This document shows, in pieces, positions 7,568 through 16,982 of a DNA stretch of 64,000 nt; the first letter of the stretch is position 1; every line of letters starts with the position of its first letter. The notes beneath the pieces were generated by a model. The model did not search any database. It had not been told where the DNA came from and worked only from the letters and a program-made list of their open reading frames with translations. The translations under genes and the position numbers were made by a program. Source of the stretch: Streptomyces sp. NBC_00620 (GTDB lineage: Bacteria > Actinomycetota > Actinomycetes > Streptomycetales > Streptomycetaceae). The stretch is taken from NCBI RefSeq assembly GCF_026341825.1, contig NZ_JAPENY010000003.1:744001-808000 (forward strand). Reading direction: 5' to 3'.

Positions 7568-9649
7568 TCAGACGGTGATCTTGTCGATGTCGGGCGCCCA
7601 GTCCACAGGGTTGGTGAAGGTCAGGGAGTTGCTGCCGGCCTTCAGCTCGATGGGCATGGTGATGGTCTGCGCGGTGTCCCAGTTGTTGTCGTTGGTGCCG
7701 GCGAGCGGGACCTGGACGGTTTTGCCGTTCACGGTGATCTCGATCCCCCGGCTGGAGTCGCCGTCGACGTAGTCGAGTTTCATCAGGTAGGTGCCGTCTT
7801 TGGGCGCGGTGACGTTGTTGACCGCCACGGCACCCCACGGGAGGTTGCCGACCTTCTTGCCGCCGGAGCAGCCCGAACAGTCGAAGACGCTCGCACTGCC
7901 GGTGAGGGTGTTGGCAGAGGCCTCGGCCTCATATCCGGTCGGCCCGCCGGCCGCGGGCGTGGTGACGGGGACGGCCTTGCTCGGGGCGGACCGTCTGCCC
8001 TTGGTGTCGTTCGCGACGACGGTGAAGGAGTAGCCGGTGGCGGCGCGCAATCCGCTGACGGTGGTAGCCGTGCCCTTGGTGGTGGCGACCTTCGTGCCGT
8101 TCGCGTAGACGGTGTAGCCGGTGACGGGTGAAGCGCCGGAGTTCACCTTGTCCCAGGCCAGCGACACGCTGTTCGCGGTGGAGGCGGTGCCGTGCACGGC
8201 GAGCGGGGTGCCGGGAGCGCTACTGCCCTTCGGGGTGAAGGTGAACAGCCGGGAGCCGTGCGCAGGAAGGGTCTCGGTGAGGCTTCCGGAGACGTTGCCG
8301 AGGTTCTTGTGGCTCCACAGATCGCGTACCGACGCCTTGCCGCTGATGCCGAGGTCGGAGAAGTCCGCGGTGACCTCGCCGGCCTCGCTCCCCAGGTTGA
8401 ACAGGGCCACGGTGTAGCTGCCGTCGGCGTTGCGGGCGTACCAGACCTGCTGCTGGGAGTTCTGGTCGACCGGCTTGGCCGGGTTGCCCGCCTGGTTGAC
8501 CGCGATGACCTCGTCGTTGGTGAGCAGCGACAGGCCGTACGCGTCGAGCTTGGTGAGGTCGTCACCGGAGTAGAGCGGCGCGGACTCGATCGCCCACAGG
8601 GTGGCGTAGCTCTGCCTCTCGGCATCGGTGATGCCGTCCATGGCTCCCACGCCGACGTTGAGGGCGTCGAGGTTGTTCCAGTAGCCGGGGCCCGCGTCGT
8701 CGATCCACTGGACGACGTCGTTCCAGCGTCCCTTGACGGAGTTGTTCCAGGTCACCAGCGTGTCGCAGTAGCACTCGACGTCCGTGTCGATCCGCGCTCC
8801 GTTGGAGTTGGCCTTCCACACGTCGGCCTGGGTGTGGCTCAGCGACCAGGACAGGGTCAACTCGATCGGGCGGCCCGTCTGTTGCAGCGCCGTGTGCCAC
8901 GCCTTCACGTCGGAGGTGTTGTCGTGGTCCGCGTCGCCCTGCCACGAGCCCGGGCCGACGCCGTCGACCTTCAGGAAGTCCGCGCCCCAGCTGGCCAGTT
9001 GGTCGGCGAGGGAGTCGATGTACTTCTGCGAGCACGGATCGCTGAAGTCCATCTTGTACGCGTAGTTCCACCCGTTGGTCTTGCGCAGGTCGGGGTAGAC
9101 GATGTCCGCGGTCGTGCAGCCGGGCGCGTTGTGGATGGGGGTCTTGCCGTCGTTGTACGCCGCGGGGTCGAGGCCGACCGCCAGGTAGAGGCCGAACTTC
9201 AGGTCCTTGGCGTGCAGATAGTCGCCCAGGGACTTCATGCCGCTGGGGAACGTGTCGCTGTTCGGTACCGGGCGGCCGTACTCGTCGAAGCTGGTGGCCC
9301 AGCCCGCGTCGATGTTGACGTACTCGTAGCCGTGGGACTTCAGCTTCGAGGCCATCACGTCGGCCTGCTCCTTGACGTGCTCCTCGGTGAGCCAAGGCAC
9401 CCCGTAGCCGGGGTACTTGGTCGACTCCAGGCTCCAACTGCTCCAGCCCATGTACGGCTTGGCGGCCAGGATGGGTGTGGCGCCCTGGCCTCCGCCCGCA
9501 GGGGAGGGAGTGGCCGCGGACGCGGCGGTCGGCACCGCCATCGACGCCGCGAGGATCGTTGCGGCGACAACGGGCAGGGCGAGTTCCCTGATGCCTCTGG
9601 GGCGCAGTCTGTGGCGTGCGTAATCTGCGGGTTTTGCTGGACGAACCAT
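7568..9649 (-). CDS. Secreted GH27 alpha-galactosidase-type enzyme with Fn3 and CBM modules
   Basis: A 693-residue exported hydrolase. A long Sec-type signal with a basic start (MVRPAKPADYARHRLRPRG) and a cleavage site near TAASA-AT (about 45) leads into a GH27 barrel: KPYMGWSSWS, YEYVNIDAGW and the nucleophile motif FLKVDG (Asp229). Asp328 in YWNNLDAL is the likely acid/base. A beta-sandwich domain follows to about 475, then an Fn3 domain (about 484-566) and a C-terminal CBM35/CBM6-like domain (about 572-693). GH27 enzymes mainly release alpha-galactose; Streptomyces members acting on beta-L-arabinopyranosides also exist, so substrate is open. GGAGTAACCC precedes the ATG. It heads the importer operon, which probably takes up its products. 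Confidence 0.9.
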   Translation of the reverse strand: MVRPAKPADYARHRLRPRGIRELALPVVAATILAASMAVPTAASAATPSPAGGGQGATPILAAKPYMGWSSWSLESTKYPGYGVPWLTEEHVKEQADVMASKLKSHGYEYVNIDAGWATSFDEYGRPVPNSDTFPSGMKSLGDYLHAKDLKFGLYLAVGLDPAAYNDGKTPIHNAPGCTTADIVYPDLRKTNGWNYAYKMDFSDPCSQKYIDSLADQLASWGADFLKVDGVGPGSWQGDADHDNTSDVKAWHTALQQTGRPIELTLSWSLSHTQADVWKANSNGARIDTDVECYCDTLVTWNNSVKGRWNDVVQWIDDAGPGYWNNLDALNVGVGAMDGITDAERQSYATLWAIESAPLYSGDDLTKLDAYGLSLLTNDEVIAVNQAGNPAKPVDQNSQQQVWYARNADGSYTVALFNLGSEAGEVTADFSDLGISGKASVRDLWSHKNLGNVSGSLTETLPAHGSRLFTFTPKGSSAPGTPLAVHGTASTANSVSLAWDKVNSGASPVTGYTVYANGTKVATTKGTATTVSGLRAATGYSFTVVANDTKGRRSAPSKAVPVTTPAAGGPTGYEAEASANTLTGSASVFDCSGCSGGKKVGNLPWGAVAVNNVTAPKDGTYLMKLDYVDGDSSRGIEITVNGKTVQVPLAGTNDNNWDTAQTITMPIELKAGSNSLTFTNPVDWAPDIDKITV

Positions 9650-10062
9650 GGGTTACTCCATCTCGGCGCTGAAATGGCACAGCGGACTGCCGGGCGAGTC
9701 CGTGTAGTGCCCATGCACGGTCAGCCGCATGAGGAATTGGTTGGCCGGGGCAGCTCGGGCCTGCCCCTCTTGCCCTCATCAGCGGTGGCCGTCCCGGAAC
9801 ACCGCTGAAGGGTGACAACAACGCGGCCGGACGGGGAGGAGACCGGCCGCCACCTGCGCCGGAGGAGTATCTGGTCCACCTGACGCAAGGTGCGGCGAAT
9901 GTAGTCAGGCTTTCCTTCCAGCGTCAACATATTGCGCGACGCGAATAATGAACATTCGTCTAAAGAATGGGCCGGACTGGACCAGGAAATGGACTAAGAG
10001 GCGACTATCCGGGCTGTGCAGAATTGCTTTCTTATTTTCCGTTGGAAATGTATGGTCGCCGC
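9650..10062. promoter_or_regulatory. Divergent promoter region between GH27 operon and ROK gene
   Basis: This 413-bp gap holds no convincing gene. Nearest the GH27 start are two inverted repeats: AGCGGTG/CACCGCT (9781-9787 with 9800-9806) and GCGGCCGG/CCGGCCGC (9823-9830 with 9843-9850), which could fold in the GH27 5' leader. From about 9925 to 10050 the DNA becomes noticeably AT-rich for this genome (ATATTGCG, AATAATGAACATTCG, TTTCTTATTTTCC). That is where promoters and the ROK operator would be expected. Confidence 0.5.
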
Positions 10063-11217
10063 ATGACGCTCGCCGACCAGCCACCCGCGGCCGCCCTGGT
10101 CTTCCAGGCCCTGCTCGCCCACGGCCCCCTGACCCGGGCCGAGGTCGGCCGACGCACCGGACTGTCGCCCGGCGCGGTCACCAAGGTGGCCACTCCCCTG
10201 CTGGCGGACGGCTGGATCACCGAGTTGGGCCGGCCCGCCGTCGAGCGGGCACACGGCCGCCCCGCCACCCTGATCTCGGTACGCGCGCAACGTGCCCGCT
10301 TCTTCGGTGTGAAGGTCACGGCGGACGAGCTCATCGGCGTCGTCACCGATCTCGTGGCGCAGCCGCTCGCCACCGCTCGGGCCGGCCTCGCCTCGCGCGA
10401 CGTGGGCACCGTCGTACTCGCCATCGCTCAGCTGATCGCGCGGCTGGGGAACGAGGCGGGAGCGCTGGAGGAGAGCGTGGTGCACGGTGTCGGCGTCACC
10501 ATCTCCGGGGACGTGGACGGCCAGAACGGCACCGTGCAGTACTCACCGTTCCTCAACTGGCGCCGGGTGCAGCTCGGCAGGCTCGTCGAGGCCGCCACCG
10601 GACTCCCGACGGTGATCGAGAACGACGTACGGGCGCTGACCGTCGCCGAGCAGTGGTTCGGCGCCGGGGCAGGCCTGTCTTCGTTCGCTCTGGTCACCGT
10701 CGGCGCCGGCATCGGCTGCGGGCTGTCCCTCGGCGGCCGGGTGGTGTCGGGTGCGCACGGAGTGTCGGGAGAGCTCGGACATCTACCGGTGGGCGGCAGC
10801 GACCGCGTATGCACCTGCGGCAACACCGGTTGCGTAGAAGCCGTCGCCTCCACCCACGCCATCACCGAACAAGCCCGTCAGGCCAGTGGCAACCCCACTC
10901 TGACCATGGACGAAGCAGTCGGACTCGCACACGCCGGCGACCCCGCCGTACGCGCCGTCTTCTCCCGCGCCGGACACGCCATGGGTCTCGCCCTGGCCTC
11001 CGTCGCCAACCTCATCGGCCCCGAGCGCATCATCATCTCCGGTGAGGGCGTGGCTTCGTACGCCCTCTACGAGGACCAGATCCGGCAGACCTTCGGGGCC
11101 CAGGTGTTCGGTGCGGCCTCCGACTGCGACCTCGTGGTCAGACCGCTGCCGTTCGAGGAATGGGCCCGCGGCGGGGCCGCGGTCGCCGCCCAGCACCTCT
11201 TCGCGCCCACCAAGTGA
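10063..11217 (+). CDS. ROK family transcriptional regulator
   Basis: A 384-residue regulator with an N-terminal winged helix-turn-helix (LTRAEVGRRTGLSPGAVTKV, about 20-40) and a C-terminal ROK sugar-kinase-like domain. The ROK zinc motif CTCGNTGCVE and the glycine-rich VGAGIGCGLSLGG and SGELGHLPVGG segments are intact. Such proteins repress sugar operons and release DNA when a sugar binds. It is divergent from the GH27/ABC operon and upstream of a GH95 gene, so either or both may be its targets. ATG 10063 (MTLADQPP) is preferred because it places the helix-turn-helix at a normal distance from the start; in-frame alternatives lie at 10048 and 9967. Confidence 0.88.
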   Translation: MTLADQPPAAALVFQALLAHGPLTRAEVGRRTGLSPGAVTKVATPLLADGWITELGRPAVERAHGRPATLISVRAQRARFFGVKVTADELIGVVTDLVAQPLATARAGLASRDVGTVVLAIAQLIARLGNEAGALEESVVHGVGVTISGDVDGQNGTVQYSPFLNWRRVQLGRLVEAATGLPTVIENDVRALTVAEQWFGAGAGLSSFALVTVGAGIGCGLSLGGRVVSGAHGVSGELGHLPVGGSDRVCTCGNTGCVEAVASTHAITEQARQASGNPTLTMDEAVGLAHAGDPAVRAVFSRAGHAMGLALASVANLIGPERIIISGEGVASYALYEDQIRQTFGAQVFGAASDCDLVVRPLPFEEWARGGAAVAAQHLFAPTK

Positions 11218-11218
11218 C

Positions 11219-11281
11219 GCCTGCGGACGACTCGTTCGCATGAGCCTGCAGACGACTCCTTCGCATGAGCCTGCGGATGAC
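11219..11281. repeat. 25-bp tandem repeat, about 2.5 copies
   Basis: Two full copies of a 25-bp unit beginning GCCTGCGGACGACTC and ending TTCGCATGA (11219-11243 and 11244-11268, two mismatches) are followed by a partial third (11269-11281). They begin two bases after the ROK stop and sit in the gap before the GH95 gene. The cause is probably replication slippage; a role is unknown. Confidence 0.7.
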
Positions 11282-11346
11282 ATCCGCCCTCCCGCATACG
11301 CACTCCCTCGACCGTCCGGCTTCCGCACTCCTGGAAAGTCCACGCC

Positions 11347-13680
11347 ATGCTCAATCTCGCTTCCGAGTGGAAGTCCCCCGGCACCGACGCTCCGTCCGGC
11401 GCTCTCTGGTACGCCCGCCCGGCCACCCGCTGGTTCGAGGCGCTCCCCATCGGCAACGGGCGCCTCGGCGGAATGGTCTACGGAGGTACCGACCGGGAGA
11501 GAGTCCAGCTGTCGGAGTCGACGGCCTGGTCCGGCGAGCCGTCGACGGCCGATGTGAGCGCCACCGCACGGCAGTACCTCGCGGACATCCGCGAACTCCT
11601 CTTCGCGGGCCGCCACGGAGAGGCACAACAGCTCGCCACCGAACACCTCGTGGGCAGACCACAGTCGTTCGGGACCAACCTCCCCCTGCCCGAAGTGCAG
11701 TTGGACTTCCTCTCCGAGGCCCCGGTCCTGGACTACCGGCGGACCCTGGACCTCGACACGGGCGTCGCGTCCATCAACTACGAACAGGACGGCATACGCG
11801 TCACGCGCGACGTCTTCGCCTCGAATCCGCACGGCGTCATCGCGATCCGCCTCACCGCCGACCGGCCGGGTTCGATCGGATTCTCCCTCTCGATCCAGGA
11901 CGGGGTGATTCCCGGACGCATCACGGCCACCGACACCGACGTCGTCCTCCGCGGCCACGCCTACGAGAACCTCCACAGCAACGGACAGCAGGGGGTCGCC
12001 CTGGAGATCCGCACACGCCTCGAAGCCGAGGGCGGTTCCGTCCGGTGTGTCGACAACACGGTGTACCTGGAGGGCGCGGACTCGGCTGTGGTCTACGTCG
12101 CCGTCGGAACGAGTTGGGCAGGGGACGACCCGGGGTTCCGTACCGACGTACTGCTGTCAGCGGCAGTGGATGCCGGGTACGCGGCGGTCCGCGCCGCACA
12201 CATCGTGGATCACCAGGCCCTGATGCGACGGGTCTCCATCGATCTGGGAAGTGCCCCGGCCGACGCGGCGGCTCTGCCGACCGACGAGCGCCGTGCGCGG
12301 CTCGCTTCCGGGGAAGCCGATGCCGAACTCATCGCGCTGTACTTCCAGTTCGGCCGCTATCTGACCGTCGCCGGTTCCCGCCGCGACTCACCTCTGCCGC
12401 TGGCCCTCCAGGGACTCTGGAACGACGGCCTGGCCAGCAGCGCGCCCTGGACGAACGACTTCCACCTCGACATGAACACACAGCAGAACTACTGGGCAGC
12501 GGAGGTGACGAACCTCGCCGAGTGCCAGGAACCGCTGTTCCGCCTGATCGAGACCACAGCCGCACACGGGCGTACGACCGCCAAAGAGATGTACGGCGCT
12601 CCCGGTTGGGTCGCGCACACCGTCACCAACGCCTGGGGCTACACCGCACCTGGATCAGGCATCGGCTGGGGCCTGAATGTGACGGGAGGGGCCTGGATCG
12701 CCCTCCAGTTGTGGGAGCACTACCAGTACGGGGGCGACGAGGTCTTCCTGCGTGAGCGCCTCTACCCGGTCTTCCGCGAGGCCGCCGAATTCTTCCTCGC
12801 CCATCTGGTGGCGGAGCCGGAGCACGGCTGGCTGGTCACCGGCCCCTCCGAGTCACCGGAGAACTGGTATCTGGCGCCTGACGGAAGCCAGTGCTCGGTC
12901 TCCATGGGCGCCACCGCCGACCGGGTCTTCGTGGAGGCCGTACTGCGTATCTGCGCCGAGAGCGCGGAGTTGCTCGACGTCGATGCCGAACTCAGGGCCC
13001 GGATCGCCGAAGCGCGCCGTCGACTGCCCCCGTTCCGGATCGGGCGGCACGGGCAGTTGCAGGAGTGGCTGCACGACTACGAGGAGGCCGATCCGAGCCA
13101 CCGTCACACCTCGCATCTGAGCGCTCTCTTCCCGGAACGGCAGATCACTCCGCGCGACACACCGGCCCTGGCACATGCCGCGGAGGTCACGATCGAGCGC
13201 AGGCAGCAGGCCCCGGGCTGGGAGCAGACGGAGTGGGTCGAGGCGAACTTCACCGTCTACTTCGCCCGCCTGCTCAAGGGCGACCGGGCACTCGCGCACC
13301 TCACCAACCTCATCACGGACGCGAGCGAGGCCAACCTGATGTCCTACTCCGCGGGCGGGGTGGCCGGGGCGGCGCAGAACATCTACTCCTTCGACGGCAA
13401 CGCGGGAGGGACCGCCGGGATCGCCGAGATGCTGCTGCAGTCCGACGGGAGCGAGATCGAACTGCTGCCGGCACTCCCGGCGAGTTGGCGGGACGGATAC
13501 GTCCACGGACTGCGTGCCCGCGGCGGCTTCACCGTCGATCTCCGCTGGCGCGACGGGCGCCTCGATGCCGCACGCATCCGCTCCTCCTCCGCCGCCGGGA
13601 GCACCCGACTGCGCTACGGCCAGGAGATCCTTGACGTGAAGTTCGACAAAGGGGAAGCGGTTGTCGTCCGTTCAAGCTGA
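11347..13680 (+). CDS. Cytoplasmic GH95 alpha-L-fucosidase/alpha-L-galactosidase-type enzyme
   Basis: The 777-residue protein matches the GH95 layout: N-terminal beta-sandwich (about 15-260) beginning WYARPATRWFEALPIGNGRLGGMVYG, a linker, an (alpha/alpha)6 catalytic barrel and a small C-terminal beta-domain (LLPALPASWRDGYVHGLRARGGF). Catalytic-region landmarks are GLWNDGLASSAPW, the DMNTQQNYWAAE segment, the SESPEN motif expected to hold the acid Glu, and HRHTSHLSALFP. No signal peptide is present, so it should act on imported oligosaccharides, unlike the Tat-exported GH95 at 17975-20389. GH95 enzymes release alpha-1,2-linked L-fucose or L-galactose with inversion. It follows the ROK gene after 129 bp. 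Confidence 0.9.
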   Translation: MLNLASEWKSPGTDAPSGALWYARPATRWFEALPIGNGRLGGMVYGGTDRERVQLSESTAWSGEPSTADVSATARQYLADIRELLFAGRHGEAQQLATEHLVGRPQSFGTNLPLPEVQLDFLSEAPVLDYRRTLDLDTGVASINYEQDGIRVTRDVFASNPHGVIAIRLTADRPGSIGFSLSIQDGVIPGRITATDTDVVLRGHAYENLHSNGQQGVALEIRTRLEAEGGSVRCVDNTVYLEGADSAVVYVAVGTSWAGDDPGFRTDVLLSAAVDAGYAAVRAAHIVDHQALMRRVSIDLGSAPADAAALPTDERRARLASGEADAELIALYFQFGRYLTVAGSRRDSPLPLALQGLWNDGLASSAPWTNDFHLDMNTQQNYWAAEVTNLAECQEPLFRLIETTAAHGRTTAKEMYGAPGWVAHTVTNAWGYTAPGSGIGWGLNVTGGAWIALQLWEHYQYGGDEVFLRERLYPVFREAAEFFLAHLVAEPEHGWLVTGPSESPENWYLAPDGSQCSVSMGATADRVFVEAVLRICAESAELLDVDAELRARIAEARRRLPPFRIGRHGQLQEWLHDYEEADPSHRHTSHLSALFPERQITPRDTPALAHAAEVTIERRQQAPGWEQTEWVEANFTVYFARLLKGDRALAHLTNLITDASEANLMSYSAGGVAGAAQNIYSFDGNAGGTAGIAEMLLQSDGSEIELLPALPASWRDGYVHGLRARGGFTVDLRWRDGRLDAARIRSSSAAGSTRLRYGQEILDVKFDKGEAVVVRSS

Positions 13681-13702
13681 CGACAACCCCTTCTCCCGGT
13701 GG

Positions 13703-14461
13703 TCACTGGGCGATCTGACCGCCGTCGACGAGAAGCGTCTGCCCGGTGACCGCGGACCCGTCGAGGGCGATGAACGCCACGGCCGAGGCGATCTCATCCG
13801 CCTCGAGCAGCCGACGCATGGGGATCTGCTCGATCCACTGCGTCATCCGCTCCGGGTCGTCCATCCCGACCGTGTCGAGGATCGGCGTACGGGTACGGCC
13901 CGGCGCGACGGCGTTCACCCGTACCCCGTACTGTGCCCACTCCACCGCGAGCGACCGCGCCAGCTGGGCCACGCCGGCCTTCGCGACGTCGTACGCGACG
14001 TGGTACTCGGGGTTGGATCCGATGAAGGCCGCGATGGAGGAGATGTTCACGATCGATCCGGAACGCTGCCGGACGAAGTGCCGGCCGAACTCGCGGCAGG
14101 CCACGAAGGTGCCCGTCAGGTCGACACTGAGGATGCGGTTCCACACTTCGTCGGTCACGTCGAGGGCGTCGTCCTCGTGAGCTATCCCCGCGTTGTTGAC
14201 AAGGATGTCTACGCGTCCGAACTGCCGCACCACCTCGTCGGCCGTCGCGGTGACGGCGAGCGGGTCCGACACGTCGAGCGGCAGGAACACGCAGCCAAGT
14301 TCCTTCGCCGCGGCGGCTCCTGTGTCCGGATTGCGGTCGGTGACGACAACGCGCACACCGCGGGCCACCAGGGCCGCGGCGATGGAGTAGCCGATCCCCT
14401 GGCCCGCGCCGGTGACGACGGCGACTCTCTCCTCGGACCGGTGCGGCTGCGACTCAGACAT
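13703..14461 (-). CDS. SDR family oxidoreductase, candidate L-fucose or 2-keto-3-deoxy-L-fuconate dehydrogenase
   Basis: A 252-residue classical short-chain dehydrogenase: cofactor motif GAGQGIG, NNAG near residue 90, and the Ser...Tyr-x3-Lys triad as NISSIAAF and YDVAK. An Asp after strand two (VTDRN) suggests NAD preference. ATG 14461 (MSESQPH) is preceded by AAAAGGGA; a longer frame runs further upstream without a better site. It lies about 100 bp downstream of the enolase-family dehydratase on the same strand, the arrangement expected for a non-phosphorylating deoxysugar pathway. From sequence it could be the first dehydrogenase (sugar to lactone) or the one acting on the 2-keto-3-deoxy acid. 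Confidence 0.85.
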   Translation of the reverse strand: MSESQPHRSEERVAVVTGAGQGIGYSIAAALVARGVRVVVTDRNPDTGAAAAKELGCVFLPLDVSDPLAVTATADEVVRQFGRVDILVNNAGIAHEDDALDVTDEVWNRILSVDLTGTFVACREFGRHFVRQRSGSIVNISSIAAFIGSNPEYHVAYDVAKAGVAQLARSLAVEWAQYGVRVNAVAPGRTRTPILDTVGMDDPERMTQWIEQIPMRRLLEADEIASAVAFIALDGSAVTGQTLLVDGGQIAQ

Positions 14462-14563
14462 GTCAGTCCCTTTTCGTTCGTGTACGTCGGCTCTGCGCGC
14501 CCTGGGGCGGCTCTGATCGTGGAACGGATGCGGGCGCACGGCGACTCTGCGACCGCGCGTGCG

Positions 14564-15766
14564 TCACAACGTCCTGTCGGCTCCCACTCCCGGAATCTGC
14601 CAGCGGACCCGCGCGGACGGAGCGATCGCGGTCGAGGCGCCCGGACTCTGCGGACGCTCCAGCAGGCCCTCGTGGACGATGCTGCGTTCGACGAACGCCT
14701 CCTGGGTCCACGGGATGAACTCGACGAGGGGAGGCACTTCGGAAAGGACGGTGCCTGCCAGGTGCTGGTGGACCTGCATCATGTCGCCGGCGTGAGGTGC
14801 CAGCCGCAGTCCTCTCGACGCGGCATGGCCGGCGATCTGCAGCCACTCCGTGACTCCGCCGACCCGGGTGACGTCGACCTGTACGACCCGGATGGCGTCC
14901 GCCGCCATGAAGGAGGCGAACTGGTGGTAGGAGTAGATGCTCTCCCCGGCGGCGACGTCCAGCCGGGTGGAGGACTGCAGCCGGGCGTGTGCCTGAAGAT
15001 CGTCGGCATGGAACGGCTCCTCGACCCAGTCCATCGCCGCTTCCTCGAGGGTCGGCATGATCTGGTTCGCCGTCGACAGGTCCCAGCGCTGGTTGGCGTC
15101 GCACATCAGCGTGACGTCGTCCCCGATCGCCTTACGGACGGCACGCACCCGTCGTGCGTCCTCCTTCCAGTCGGGGCGGCCCACCTTGATCTTCACCCGG
15201 GACCATCCGTGGTCGATCAGCGACGTGAGGTCCCTGACCAGGTCCGCGTCGGAGAGGTTCAGCCAGCCTCCGTCGGTGTTGTACGCCTCGATGCTGTCCT
15301 GCGTCCCGCCGAGAAGCTGCCACAGCGGCATGCCGGCGCGCTGCGCGGCGAGGTCCCACAGGGCGATGTCGACCATCGCCAGGGCCATGTGGACGACACC
15401 GGCGCGACCGATCCAGTGCGTCGGCAGCCAGTAGAGGCGCTTCCAGGTGCCCAGGATGTCTTCCGACGAGGTGTCGAGGAGAGCGTCGGCGTAGTACGAG
15501 GTGATCACGTCGGTGAGGAGTTCGGGGGCGCAGTGGATGCCGGAGATCCCGGTCCCGACAAGGCCGTCGGCGGTGCGGATCTCCACCACGGGCACCGTCC
15601 AGTGCGTCATGGCGGCTGTGGAGTCGGCGATGGGCCGCTGCAGGGGCACGGCGAGGGCATACGTCGTGACGGACGTGATCACCGCACCGTCGTCGCCGCG
15701 CGGAAGGTCGGCGCCGTGTACGGAGAGAAGCCCGCGGGCGATACCGAAGGAAGTCTGATCGGTCAT
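14564..15766 (-). CDS. Enolase-superfamily sugar-acid dehydratase (mandelate racemase subgroup)
   Basis: A 400-residue protein with an N-terminal capping domain and a C-terminal barrel carrying the mandelate-racemase subgroup residues: KIK base motif (RVKIKVG), metal ligands in MCDANQRWD, WVEEPFH and AAGESIYS, and a His in LAPHAGD. These enzymes abstract the proton alpha to a carboxylate and dehydrate aldonic acids. Position beside GH95, SDR and SMP-30 genes suggests L-fuconate or L-galactonate as substrate, but the subgroup is broad. ATG 15766 (MTDQTSFG) is taken as the start; an upstream extension would cross the divergent promoter and the LysR box. Probably co-transcribed with the SDR gene. 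Confidence 0.85.
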   Translation of the reverse strand: MTDQTSFGIARGLLSVHGADLPRGDDGAVITSVTTYALAVPLQRPIADSTAAMTHWTVPVVEIRTADGLVGTGISGIHCAPELLTDVITSYYADALLDTSSEDILGTWKRLYWLPTHWIGRAGVVHMALAMVDIALWDLAAQRAGMPLWQLLGGTQDSIEAYNTDGGWLNLSDADLVRDLTSLIDHGWSRVKIKVGRPDWKEDARRVRAVRKAIGDDVTLMCDANQRWDLSTANQIMPTLEEAAMDWVEEPFHADDLQAHARLQSSTRLDVAAGESIYSYHQFASFMAADAIRVVQVDVTRVGGVTEWLQIAGHAASRGLRLAPHAGDMMQVHQHLAGTVLSEVPPLVEFIPWTQEAFVERSIVHEGLLERPQSPGASTAIAPSARVRWQIPGVGADRTL

Positions 15767-15823
15767 TGTCCCAGTCGGCCATGGCCGCTGGGGCACGTCA
15801 ACGTCGATATGCGTATGCGGGCG

Positions 15824-15838
15824 ATCTGCCTCGCAGAT
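15824..15838. promoter_or_regulatory. LysR-type (LTTR) operator
   Basis: ATCTGC-CTC-GCAGAT is a perfect 6-bp inverted repeat with a 3-bp spacer. It contains the classic T-N11-A LysR box. It lies in the 134-bp gap between the divergent dehydratase gene (start 15766) and LysR gene (start 15901), where an autoregulating LysR protein binds. Confidence 0.65.
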
Positions 15839-15900
15839 GTCACGCCCATGGATTGTCGCGCGGACAGCGGTAAAGCTGTTGCCCTGAGGAGGTTTTGTCA

Positions 15901-16833
15901 ATGGCACTCGAGTTGGCCTGGCTGCGTACATGGGTTGAAGTCGTGGATGCCGGCGGATTCACGCGAGCGGCTGAGCAGATGCACTTGTCGCAGCCGCGGG
16001 TCTCGGCGCACATAGCGAGTCTCGAACGCGAACTGGGTTGCTCGTTGATCGAGCGCCGGATAAGGCCGCTCACTCTCACCGACGACGGCCGTGCGTTGCT
16101 GTCGAGAGCCCGGGCCGTCCTCGCGGCAGCCGACGAACTGGTCACCGCGCGCCAGACGGACCGCGGCACCATCGCGGGCAACGTGAGCGTGGCGAGTTTC
16201 GCCAGCGGAAGCTCCGAATTCCTCCCGGGTGTCATCACCGAACTGCGGGAAAAACACCCGCAGATCCATGTCGCGGTGCTCGACGGAGACGTCGCCTTCA
16301 TCGAGGCGGCACTGTCCGAGCGACGGGTCTCCGTGGCGCTCCGGCCGGTCCGCCCCGAGCCGCACGACCATGCGTTCACCATGCGTCCGCTGTGGCGGGA
16401 GCCGTTCGTCATGCTCGCTCCGACCGGCCATCCGCTGCTCGAGAAGAGCGAGGTGGATCTACAGGACTTCGTGAATCAGCGGGTCATCACCATCGGCAAT
16501 CCGCTTGCCAACACGGTGGTCGGCTACGAAGCCGAAGTCGAGCTGAGCATCAAGGACACGGTCGCCCCCTACGGCACCGTCTCCCATCAGCCGACCACAC
16601 TCGGCGCGATGGTGCGGGCCGGACACGGTATCGGAATCATCAACTACCTCGGTGCGGTGATGATTCAGCGTGAGGGCATGGAAATGCGCCCTATACACAA
16701 CCTGAACCGATACCGAGATGTCGGTATCTGGTGGCATTCGCAACGCCCCTTGGGCGCGGCCGCACAGGCGTTTATCCGTGCGGTCATCCGGGCGCCGCGA
16801 CCAGAGGGCACAACTGCTATTCCACCGCTCTGA
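15901..16833 (+). CDS. LysR family transcriptional regulator
   Basis: A 310-residue LysR protein: N-terminal winged helix-turn-helix (WLRTWVEVVDAGGFTRAAEQ, then LSQPRVSAHIASLERELG), a linker helix, and a two-lobed periplasmic-binding-like effector domain with GNVSVASFASGSSEFLPGVI and RAGHGIGIINYLGAV. ATG 15901 is chosen over a TTG six bases upstream because TGAGGAGG (15885-15892) sits eight bases before it. It is divergent from the dehydratase/SDR unit with a matching LTTR box between them, and 149 bp upstream of the SMP-30 lactonase gene on its own strand. A sugar acid or lactone of the pathway is the likely co-inducer. Confidence 0.92.
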   Translation: MALELAWLRTWVEVVDAGGFTRAAEQMHLSQPRVSAHIASLERELGCSLIERRIRPLTLTDDGRALLSRARAVLAAADELVTARQTDRGTIAGNVSVASFASGSSEFLPGVITELREKHPQIHVAVLDGDVAFIEAALSERRVSVALRPVRPEPHDHAFTMRPLWREPFVMLAPTGHPLLEKSEVDLQDFVNQRVITIGNPLANTVVGYEAEVELSIKDTVAPYGTVSHQPTTLGAMVRAGHGIGIINYLGAVMIQREGMEMRPIHNLNRYRDVGIWWHSQRPLGAAAQAFIRAVIRAPRPEGTTAIPPL

Positions 16834-16982
16834 TTTCCGCGGTGCGATTCGCGGTTCGGATACCGGTCATCCGGGACTCACCATTGACGTGGCGGCTTCT
16901 CGGGGCAAGGTTGGTCGGCAGCGGTCCCCCGCGTGGGAGCAGCCCGATTGTCGGCTGCCGAAAGCAACGAACGGAGTCGGGC

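Noticed and set aside
9967..10062. Longer N-terminus for the ROK regulator
   Set aside because: The extra 32 residues have no family match and lie in the AT-rich promoter gap. The helix-turn-helix is normally placed from 10063.
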